Source of the DNA: Pseudanabaena sp. CAN_BIN31
GTDB taxonomy: Bacteria; Cyanobacteriota; Cyanobacteriia; Pseudanabaenales; Pseudanabaenaceae
Direction of reading: 5' to 3'
Length of the DNA stretch: 7,697 nt
NCBI GenBank assembly: GCA_026785865.1
Contig: JAJAZG010000054.1
Coordinates: forward strand, 1 to 7,697
Positions 1 to 4,916 of the stretch are shown one piece after another. Within the stretch, counting starts at the first letter, position 1, and every line of letters begins with the position of its first letter. Under the pieces are notes generated by a model, which ran no database searches, was not told the DNA's origin, and saw nothing but the letters and a program-made list of their open reading frames with translations. Made by a program: the position numbers and the translations under genes.

Positions 1-39
1 CCTTTGCGTCCCTGTCCTTGTCATCCTGAAATTACCTGA
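1..39 (+). CDS. possible C-terminal end of an unrecognised gene (partial)
   Basis: Frame 1 is open from the window edge and ends with TGA at 37-39, giving the short tail PLRPCPCHPEIT. The two closely spaced cysteines and a histidine could be the end of a metal-binding tail, but twelve residues do not identify a family. It may equally be a chance open frame. It is listed because the next plus-strand open frame follows closely in the same direction. Confidence 0.2.
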   Translation, partial: PLRPCPCHPEIT

Positions 40-55
40 TTTGAGAGGTTAAGTT

Positions 56-157
56 TTGCAGGTTAAGCAGCTTGAGTTAAATCTTTGGGAGGCGATCGCT
101 TCTGCTTCTCAGTCTCCTGATGAAGCAAATTTGTCGATGGTGTTTAATTTAACGTGA
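56..157 (+). pseudogene. short coding remnant with LNLWEAI-type N-terminus
   Basis: An in-frame TTG at 56 follows a TAA at 50-52 and opens 33 codons ending at TGA 155-157. The peptide starts (M)QVKQLELNLWEAIA and continues through SPDEANLS. It resembles the beginnings of some cyanobacterial proteins that open with an xLxLNLW segment followed by a helical SPxxA stretch, possibly recombinase-like; that resemblance is from memory and weak. If real, the gene lost everything after its first 30 or so residues, and the break lies next to the 3' end of parB. A HIP1 site at 92-99 lies inside it. No ribosome binding site is convincing. Confidence 0.3.
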
Positions 158-174
158 GTTTGACAGTATGCGTG

Positions 175-1101
175 CTAAACACTAGAAATTAGAGATTCAA
201 TTTGCTGCATCAACTTTTCTAGTCGTTTTTTCTTTTTAGGATCTTTCCAAATACTAGATTTCTTTAGAGAACGAAATGTTGTATCAACTTGAGATTTAAG
301 AGAGTTTTCAGATTGTTTAGGTGATTGTGGTAATGCAGCAATACGATCTCGAATTTGCACTAAGGATAATCCATGTTCAATCGACTCAGATAATAATTCC
401 TGACGAGAGATCTGGTCTTTTACTTTAGCAATCGCCTGTGCCTTAGTATATTCAATTCGTCCTTGTCGGAGAAACTCTAAAACATCTGAAGGCAATTTTA
501 ACAATGGCAAACGAGATGTAATGAATGACTCCAACTTAAACCCTAGCGAGCCAAACACAGAGCCAATTGCAGACTCATATTCAGAACTGGTCAAAACGTT
601 TTGACCAACTTCTCCTCTAGCAATATGTCGCATTCGATATAGCTGCGCTGTAACCTCATCAATAGGTAGATTTATCTTCAAAGAAAGCAACTGCAAAATT
701 GCTTCTGTCTCCTCAACAGGGTTAATATCCTCGCGTTGAAGATTTTCAATCAGGGAAATTTGCCAAGCCTCATCTTGAGTTATTTGCCTCACAATTGCAG
801 GAATTTGCTCAAGCCCAACTTCTTTAGCTGCCCGATATCTACGCTCACCTGCAACGAGTTCGTAAGTATTATTATCCAGCGATCGCAAAAGAACTGGTTC
901 GAGGATGCCATGCTGTCGTACAGAATCAACTAGCGATGCCATTTTGTCAGAATCGAAATAGCGGCGTGGTTGTTGACTGGGCAAAACGATCTTAGAAATA
1001 GCAATTTCATTTTGAGCAGCAGGACTTGCTACTAAGTCAGCATCATCAAATAGCACCACATTTCTTAATTTAAGCCTTTCGGGATTCGGTTGAGGTTTCA
1101 T
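175..1101 (-). CDS. parB: ParB/Spo0J-family partition protein
   Basis: This is the centromere-binding CTPase-type protein of a ParABS segregation system, 308 residues, normal for the family. The N-terminal ParB/sulfiredoxin-like nucleotide-binding domain spans about residues 32-135 and carries QPRRYF (44-49), the C-box GERRYRAA (85-92) and ENLQREDINPVEE (119-131). A helix-turn-helix DNA-binding region follows at about 145-255, including LRQGRIEYTKAQAIA (211-225). The tail (270-308) is lysine-rich and helical, suited to dimerisation. It starts 23 bp after the parA stop and is probably cotranscribed with it. No Shine-Dalgarno is seen, which is common in cyanobacteria. Codons for residues 165-172 (VGQNVLTS) contain a 20-bp palindrome identical to the core of the large palindrome upstream of parA, so the gene itself may carry a parS-like site. 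One HIP1 site lies at 879-886. Family assignment is secure; plasmid or chromosomal origin is not. Confidence 0.93.
   Translation of the reverse strand: MKPQPNPERLKLRNVVLFDDADLVASPAAQNEIAISKIVLPSQQPRRYFDSDKMASLVDSVRQHGILEPVLLRSLDNNTYELVAGERRYRAAKEVGLEQIPAIVRQITQDEAWQISLIENLQREDINPVEETEAILQLLSLKINLPIDEVTAQLYRMRHIARGEVGQNVLTSSEYESAIGSVFGSLGFKLESFITSRLPLLKLPSDVLEFLRQGRIEYTKAQAIAKVKDQISRQELLSESIEHGLSLVQIRDRIAALPQSPKQSENSLKSQVDTTFRSLKKSSIWKDPKKKKRLEKLMQQIESLISSV
588..607. repeat. 20-bp palindrome inside parB, candidate parS-like site
   Basis: TGGTCAAAACGTTTTGACCA is a perfect palindrome centred between 597 and 598; the next pair outwards (587/608) does not match. The same 20 bases form the centre of the longer palindrome at 1963-2002. 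Exact recurrence inside and just upstream of a parAB operon is what a ParB-binding site would look like. It differs from the classic chromosomal parS consensus built around CACGTG. Being a ParB target is inference. Confidence 0.6.
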
Positions 1102-1124
1102 TAGTTAAGTATTCTAGATTTTGA

Positions 1125-1886
1125 TTAAAGCTTTTCTAAGGCAATGGTAATCTCTTCAAAAATCTCGATGATTGATGAATTTTTCTTAGGAGATGTCGCC
1201 AAAGGTTTGCCATATTCTGAAGCTTCGGCTAGAGCCGTAGCGCGCGGGATTGGGGAAAACACTTGAGCAATCGGTGATAGTTGTTCGATAATTGTTTCAA
1301 GGGTACGTTGGTCAAGGGCATTTGCAGAAGAAAACATCGTCGGAATAAAGCCAGCAATTTTCAAGTCTTTATTCAGTCTACGCTGTATTTTTTTAACGGT
1401 ACTCAATAAAAAATCTGTACCCATCAATGCTTTAAACTGGGTTTGAATTGGCACAATAATTTCGGTAGCCGCAACTAAACTAATTTGGCTCAAGATACCA
1501 AGGCTAGGCGGACAATCAATCAACACGTAGTCATAATTATCTAGCACCTGTGCTAGCGGGATTTTTAATCGTAGTTCGCGCTGATCAGCTAATACCAATT
1601 CTTGTTCAGCATTAGCCAAGATAATATTTGCTGGCGACAGATCCATATCATGCAAGTTATGTAGAATTGCCAAAGGTTCATCTGTTTCAGATACGAGAGC
1701 ATCGTAGATTGTCTTGTCTAATTTTGAGACATCTAAACCCATAAATGTGGTCAATGAGGCTTGGGGATCCATGTCAAGGAGTAGTACACGATGTCCTTTT
1801 GTGGCCAATTGATAGCCAATGTTTTGAGTGACGGTTGTTTTGCCAACGCCGCCCGATTGATTAAAAAATGCAATTACGTGACTCAT
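1125..1886 (-). CDS. parA: ParA/Soj-family partition ATPase
   Basis: A P-loop ATPase that would bind DNA non-specifically and move or space ParB-bound DNA along the nucleoid. The start is ATG 1884-1886 (MSHVIAFFNQ), giving 253 residues. An upstream in-frame ATG at 1920-1922 would add 12 unrelated residues and lies in a small inverted repeat, so it is less likely. Motifs: Walker A SGGVGKTT (11-18), the DMDPQAS switch (38-44), and Walker B VLIDCPPS (121-128). There is no N-terminal helix-turn-helix extension, so it is of the short Soj type and probably does not itself act as the operon repressor. The deviant Walker A usually reads KGGxGKT; here serine 11 stands where the signature lysine is expected. 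The gene is first in the operon, with parB 23 bp downstream, and is transcribed away from the 40-bp palindrome. Confidence 0.93.
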   Translation of the reverse strand: MSHVIAFFNQSGGVGKTTVTQNIGYQLATKGHRVLLLDMDPQASLTTFMGLDVSKLDKTIYDALVSETDEPLAILHNLHDMDLSPANIILANAEQELVLADQRELRLKIPLAQVLDNYDYVLIDCPPSLGILSQISLVAATEIIVPIQTQFKALMGTDFLLSTVKKIQRRLNKDLKIAGFIPTMFSSANALDQRTLETIIEQLSPIAQVFSPIPRATALAEASEYGKPLATSPKKNSSIIEIFEEITIALEKL

Positions 1887-1908
1887 GGGTAGCAGTTTAT
1901 GACAATTC

Positions 1909-1937
1909 TCGTAAGCAAGCATAACTGGTTATGTCAA
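1909..1937 (-). promoter_or_regulatory. possible parA promoter with internal inverted repeat
   Basis: On the minus strand a perfect TTGACA (complement of 1932-1937) is followed after 17 bp by TTACGA (1909-1914), a poor -10. A start of transcription near 1902 would leave a leader of about 16 bases before the ATG at 1886. The spacer region contains CATAAC-2nt-GTTATG (1920-1933), a 6-bp inverted repeat that could be an operator. An alternative -35, TTGACC, lies in the palindrome itself, with TATACA or TTATAC 18-19 bp further on. Neither is strong. Confidence 0.3.
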
Positions 1938-1962
1938 ATTTGGCGAGATGTATAAGATGTGT

Positions 1963-2002
1963 TTTTTTAATCTGGTCAAAACGTTTTGACCAGATTAAAA
2001 AA
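1963..2002. repeat. 40-bp perfect palindrome, candidate parS/centromere or operator
   Basis: Two 20-bp arms meet between 1982 and 1983 with no mismatch and no spacer; pairing fails only at 1962/2003. The centre is TGGTCAAAACGTTTTGACCA (1973-1992), flanked by AATC/GATT and T6/A6 tracts. The core occurs a second time in parB. It sits between divergent parA and the SWIM gene, 76 bp upstream of the parA ATG, suitable both as a ParB nucleation site and as an autoregulatory site. It is not a typical intrinsic terminator, because on each strand the stem is followed by A residues rather than T. Confidence 0.65.
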
Positions 2003-2086
2003 CGTTACAGCCTGTTGAATTTTTGATCAACTCAGAGAGATTTTTGAAAGTGTCGCAAAGCGCTGAAGTTAGTCTCAAAACTAAAT

Positions 2087-2094
2087 GTTAAAAT
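2087..2094 (+). promoter_or_regulatory. weak candidate -10 element for the SWIM gene
   Basis: TAAAAT at 2089-2094, preceded by TG two bases earlier, resembles a -10 box. No good -35 is visible at the usual distance. Transcription would begin near 2101, which favours translation from ATG 2123, with GAGG at 2107-2110 as a rather distant ribosome binding site. Confidence 0.22.
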
Positions 2095-2122
2095 CGGGGC
2101 AATGTTGAGGGATTGTCCAGAT

Positions 2123-3931
2123 ATGCCATTACCAAAAATTGATGAAGCATTAATTCGTGAAAATGCAACCGCTCAATCCTTTGAGCGCGGTCAGCAGTAT
2201 GCGCGATCGCAAGCCGTAGATGATTTAGTTTGGCGCGATCCATTTTTGCAAGCATCAGTAGCGGGAAATGATTACTATCGGGTCACGATTGGATTTAAAA
2301 ATCAGAAAGTGGATTCCGCTATTTGTTCTTGTCCCTACGATTTTGGTGGTTGGTGTAAGCATATTGTGGCGGTACTGCTACAGGTAAACCAAAACAAAAA
2401 TATCGAAGAGCGTCCCAGTCTCAATCAAATGCTAGCGCAACTGGATCTAGAGAAAACTAGAAAGCTGTTGCATTATCTGGTTTCTGAATTTCCTGATGTA
2501 ATCAATGAGATTGATTTGCAAGTGGCGATTTTGACTGATACTAAGTCAAAATCATCTACTAAATCCGACAAGTCACAAGTTGCTAAATCTCAAATAATAC
2601 ACCCAGAAATTGACCGATCGCCTTTTCGTCGTCATATGCGTTCTGTATTGAGAGATGCGTTGCGTGGTATAGGTTACGAGTATGATGACGAGGGAGATCC
2701 GTTTAGCGAAATCATCGATGAAGAGATTGGAAAAGCAAAAAAGTTTCTGGAGGCTGGTGATAGTTTTCGTACTTTTGTTATGTTGTATGCGATCGCGGAA
2801 GAGTTGTGCGACTACACGGAAGAAATTAATGATTATTGTGGAGATGTGTCAGATTTAGTTTATGGACTTGATATGGCGATCGCAGAAGCTAGTCTTTGGA
2901 CAGATTTTACGCTGGAAGAGCGCCAAAAATGGATTGCAGAAATTGAAGGTACGCAGGATTCACTAGGTACAGGCTTAAATCTAAGCTTAGCCGCTCTTGT
3001 ACAGGGATGGGATGCGCCCCATGTGCAAGCAGCTTTGCAAGGTGAAGGTTATGATAATCTTAAAGAAGAAGAGATCGAGATCCCCAGTAATGAATCGAAT
3101 GACTTGGGATATTTACGACTAAGAATTCTGGCAGCCCAAGAGCGCTTTGATGAATATCTCAATTTTGCGAAAGCCTATAACTTTCTGACTCTGTATGTGA
3201 GTATGCTGCTCCAGACGGATCATTTTGATGAGGCGATCGCCGCTTCTAAGAATGTGCAGAATGAAGATGATGCTTTTGCGATCGCCAAAGATTTGTTGAA
3301 GCAAGGAGCAGAAGCAGAGGCGCTACATATTGTCTATAAGGGCTTGCAATTCCAAAAGCAAAACGCAAAAAAATATCGATCTGTAGATTTGGCGAATTGG
3401 ACGGCAACGTTGGCGGAACGTTTGGGTGTGCAAGACATCCTTCTAGAAGCGAGAATGATTGCTTTTAAAATAAAGCCTTCTGTTGCTGATTATCATCAAA
3501 TTCGTGATTTGACTAAGGATGATTGGCTCTTAATCAAGCAAGATTTGCTCAGACATCTGACGCATATCAGTGAATATACGCCATCGGAAGCAAAGGTAGA
3601 TATCTTTTTGGAAGAGGGAATGTTGAATGAGGCGATCGCGAGCGTTGATCGTAGTTACTGCCCACTTTACACAGGAGTGCGAGTAATGGCGGCAGTGATT
3701 GACTTTAAGCCTGAATGGGTAATCAACAAATCAAAAGTTTTGGCAGAAGAGATCATTGATCGCGGAAATTCTAAGGCTTATGAAGATGCGATCGCATGGC
3801 TAGAGCAGATGCGTAATGGCTATCTTGCCATGAAGAATGAAAAGGATTGGTTAAGCTATCGCAGTCAACTTGTAACTACGCATGGGAAAAAGCGTAAGTT
3901 AATGGAGTTGTTAAACCGTAAAGGGCTTTGA
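2123..3931 (+). CDS. SWIM zinc-finger domain protein
   Basis: A 602-residue protein beginning MPLPKIDEALI. An upstream in-frame ATG at 2102 adds only MLRDCPD, and I prefer 2123 because cyanobacterial SWIM proteins typically open with a PxPKxxE segment. The zinc-binding SWIM motif is CSCPYDFGGWCKH, with ligands C68, C70, C78 and H80 (CxC-x7-CxH), right after an N-terminal region marked by SFERGQQYA. SWIM domains are predicted to mediate DNA or protein binding. The remaining 500 residues are mostly helical, with acidic stretches and TPR-like segments such as FDEAIAAS and AEALHIVYKGL, suggesting a scaffold. A lysine/serine-rich linker follows residue 140. No SNF2 helicase, the usual SWIM partner, is encoded nearby. 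It is divergent from parAB with a shared 236-bp upstream region containing the palindrome. It is dense in HIP1 sites (2203, 2789, 2876, 3233, 3278, 3632, 3788), so it looks native. Its cellular role is unknown. Confidence 0.85.
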   Translation: MPLPKIDEALIRENATAQSFERGQQYARSQAVDDLVWRDPFLQASVAGNDYYRVTIGFKNQKVDSAICSCPYDFGGWCKHIVAVLLQVNQNKNIEERPSLNQMLAQLDLEKTRKLLHYLVSEFPDVINEIDLQVAILTDTKSKSSTKSDKSQVAKSQIIHPEIDRSPFRRHMRSVLRDALRGIGYEYDDEGDPFSEIIDEEIGKAKKFLEAGDSFRTFVMLYAIAEELCDYTEEINDYCGDVSDLVYGLDMAIAEASLWTDFTLEERQKWIAEIEGTQDSLGTGLNLSLAALVQGWDAPHVQAALQGEGYDNLKEEEIEIPSNESNDLGYLRLRILAAQERFDEYLNFAKAYNFLTLYVSMLLQTDHFDEAIAASKNVQNEDDAFAIAKDLLKQGAEAEALHIVYKGLQFQKQNAKKYRSVDLANWTATLAERLGVQDILLEARMIAFKIKPSVADYHQIRDLTKDDWLLIKQDLLRHLTHISEYTPSEAKVDIFLEEGMLNEAIASVDRSYCPLYTGVRVMAAVIDFKPEWVINKSKVLAEEIIDRGNSKAYEDAIAWLEQMRNGYLAMKNEKDWLSYRSQLVTTHGKKRKLMELLNRKGL

Positions 3932-3936
3932 CCTGC

Positions 3937-3997
3937 TATTAAACCTTAAAAGCTGTAGCACACGCGCAGCGTGTGCTACAGCTTTTAAGGTTTAATA
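3937..3997. repeat. 61-bp hairpin repeat, MITE/REP-like; possible terminator
   Basis: Arms of 29 bp (3937-3965 and 3969-3997) pair perfectly around a 3-nt loop (GCA, 3966-3968). The inner stem is GC-rich, containing GCTGTAGCACACGC, and the outer stem is AT-rich. It begins 5 bp after the SWIM-gene stop. The inner TGTAGCACACGC motif resembles dispersed palindromic repeats of cyanobacterial genomes, so this is probably a repeat element that may also end transcription; the outer stem includes TTTT but no clean terminal T run follows. It abuts a decayed gene fragment on its right side. Confidence 0.7.
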
Positions 3998-4119
3998 TTG
4001 ATGAACGGTTATTACCAGAAACGTTTCCCGTTGAGGTCAGTCAGCCCATTTTTGACGGGATGATATCTTTAGCTAAGCGATCGCTAGATAATTACTCACA
4101 ATGGGTTTACAAACCTTAG
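3988..4119 (+). pseudogene. 3' remnant of an unrecognised gene upstream of rarA
   Basis: One frame runs from the repeat to TAG 4117-4119 and reads like protein: NIDERLLPETFPVEV, then SQPIFDGMISLAKRSL, then DNYSQWVYKP. No start codon fits the front, and the frame to the left passes straight through the palindromic repeat to a TAA at 3940-3942, so only the C-terminus survives. It stops 5 bp before the rarA ATG at 4125, which is ordinary operon spacing. This suggests that the fragment and the rarA start were neighbours in an ancestral genome. I do not recognise the family. A HIP1 site lies at 4077-4084. Confidence 0.4.
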
Positions 4120-4124
4120 CCTCT

Positions 4125-4250
4125 ATGAACCTATTCGAGTCTCATCGCCAGCAAATTACCGCCGCCGAAGCGCCCCTAGCCGATCGCTTACGTCCACGTA
4201 CCCTCGAAGAATTCATCGGAAAAGAACATATTTTAGGACAAGGACAGTTG
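4125..4250 (+). pseudogene. rarA: rarA N-terminal fragment (truncated)
   Basis: From ATG 4125 the 42 residues MNLFESHRQQ, ITAAEAPLADRLRPRTLEEF and IGKEHILGQGQL match the conserved start of RarA/MgsA-type AAA+ ATPases, which act at stalled replication forks. The PLADRLRPRTLEEFIG part is the hallmark. In an intact gene the Walker A loop (GPPGTGKT) follows about 20 residues later. Here homology ends at 4250, and the frame runs into a toxin-gene fragment before stopping at 4305-4307. No other part of rarA is in the window. The reading frame could be opened from ATG 4101, but those eight extra residues overlap the preceding remnant and are not family-like. The fragment cannot be a working ATPase. 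Confidence 0.75.
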
Positions 4251-4399
4251 CATCCTTGTGTTAAAGTTCTCAAAAAAATTAATCTGGATTCTATCACTAT
4301 CGACTAGAAAATTACAAAATTATATATTCGGTAGAGGATGGAGTTGTGAAGATATTTATTGGGGTGATCGTGCATTATAGTGAAATATATAAATGTTGA
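4251..4399 (+). pseudogene. RelE/ParE-type toxin 3' fragment with frameshift
   Basis: Immediately after the rarA fragment, the frame reads HPCVKVLKKINLD; the rest of the family pattern continues in a second frame as YHYRLENYKIIYSVEDG, then VVKIFIGVIVHYSEIYKC, ending at TGA 4397-4399. Together they match the C-terminal half of RelE/ParE-type toxins, with a VKxL segment, then RxxxYRxIYxV, then a hydrophobic strand and a final HxxxxY. The frame changes near 4289-4292, consistent with a one-base loss or two-base gain. The first 35-40 residues of such a toxin are missing, and no antitoxin gene is present, so it is dead. The assignment rests on pattern recognition, but the two-frame fit is good. 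Confidence 0.65.
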
Positions 4400-4513
4400 A
4401 AGCTAGATAATTTCGAGAAATATGATGCACCGCCCACATGTAAAAGACATTTTTTGGACGTTCATATGCTATAAATAAAAAGGTATCTAAAATTAGACAA
4501 ATCGACAAAAAAC
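4400..4513 (+). other. AT-rich spacer upstream of the coiled-coil gene
   Basis: No convincing gene is seen. TATAAA at 4470-4475 and TAAAAT at 4488-4493 are candidate -10 boxes for the gene starting at 4514, but neither has a good -35 at normal spacing, and there is no Shine-Dalgarno just before the ATG. The composition is AT-rich like the gene that follows, so the left edge of the acquired segment probably lies to the left of this spacer. Confidence 0.3.
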
Positions 4514-4882
4514 ATGGAACTATCTATACTAGCTTTGCAAGCGGTCAAAATTGCATTTGATGCCATGGATAAAGTTAGTGGCGGGGCTTTAGAAAAAGCT
4601 GGCGCAAATGTTTTAGATTTTCTAATAAAAAGGTTTCAAGGTAAGCTACAAATTAAAAGATCTGACTCCAAAATTTTAGAGGCTGCAATATTATGTGAAG
4701 CTGGAAAAGACGATCAGTTTCAAGAAGATCTTGAAAGACTAGTAACCCAGTATCATCAAACACAAAATACGTTTAATATTTCGCAAAGCACTGATTCAGG
4801 TGCGAACTTTAATTTTGGAAGTAATGCAGGAACAGTTATAGGGCAGCAAAAAATAGAGACTCAACAATTTTTTCGTCGATAA
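4514..4882 (+). CDS. helical domain with amyloid-like Gly/Asn motif; N-terminal part of a split gene
   Basis: A 122-residue frame from ATG 4514. Residues 1-82 are predicted helical: a hydrophobic amphipathic start (MELSILALQAVKIAFDAM), a Gly-rich turn (SGGALEKAG), then two more helices rich in Lys and Glu. Residues 86-118 change character to NTFNISQSTDSGANF followed by NFGSNAGTVIGQQKIE: polar, Asn/Gly/Gln-rich, with a TVIGQQ core. This arrangement recalls bacterial Bell-type helical effector domains followed by amyloid signalling motifs (RHIM/BASS-like) described from cyanobacteria and other multicellular bacteria. That link is an inference from pattern alone. The frame stops at 4880-4882, just after a T6 run (4868-4873), while a +1 frame continues smoothly into the downstream gene. 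I therefore think this is the N-terminus of one longer protein that is either frameshifted or recoded. It has no HIP1 sites and is AT-rich. Confidence 0.65.
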   Translation: MELSILALQAVKIAFDAMDKVSGGALEKAGANVLDFLIKRFQGKLQIKRSDSKILEAAILCEAGKDDQFQEDLERLVTQYHQTQNTFNISQSTDSGANFNFGSNAGTVIGQQKIETQQFFRR

Positions 4883-4916
4883 TCTAAATCTGAACCTACA
4901 GAGTTCAGATTTAGAT
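4868..4916 (+). other. T6 run and stem-loop at the frame change
   Basis: T6 (4868-4873) is followed 8 bases later by a perfect 14-bp stem (4882-4895 with 4903-4916) and a 7-nt loop. Skipping one base here joins the frame of the 4514 start to the frame of the coiled-coil protein. A slippery run plus a nearby hairpin is the layout of recoding sites, although the shift needed is +1 (or -2), not the common -1. The hairpin is AT-rich and lacks a terminal T run directly after it, so it is a poor terminator. A simple one-base insertion or a homopolymer sequencing error explains the frame change equally well. Confidence 0.45.

Noticed and set aside
736..933. Plus-strand open frame of 65 codons opposite parB
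   Set aside because: It is antisense to a well-conserved part of ParB and its translation has no family-like features.
1887..1922. Longer parA start at ATG 1920-1922
   Set aside because: The 12 extra residues (MLAYENCHKLLP) are unlike ParA N-termini, and the ATG lies in a small inverted repeat near the likely promoter.
1963..2002. The 40-bp palindrome as a bidirectional terminator
   Set aside because: The stem is followed by A rather than T on each strand, it lies between divergent genes, and its core recurs in parB.
3119..3304. Minus-strand open frame within the SWIM gene
   Set aside because: It is antisense to the clear long coding frame and has no recognisable motif.
4542..4549. GGTCAAAA as a third parS copy (a further half at 6720-6727)
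   Set aside because: Only half of the palindrome is present at each place; an 8-mer of this composition is expected by chance.
4882..4916. Stem-loop after the 4514 frame as an intrinsic terminator
   Set aside because: It is AT-rich with no immediate T run, and the downstream frame reads straight through it as protein.
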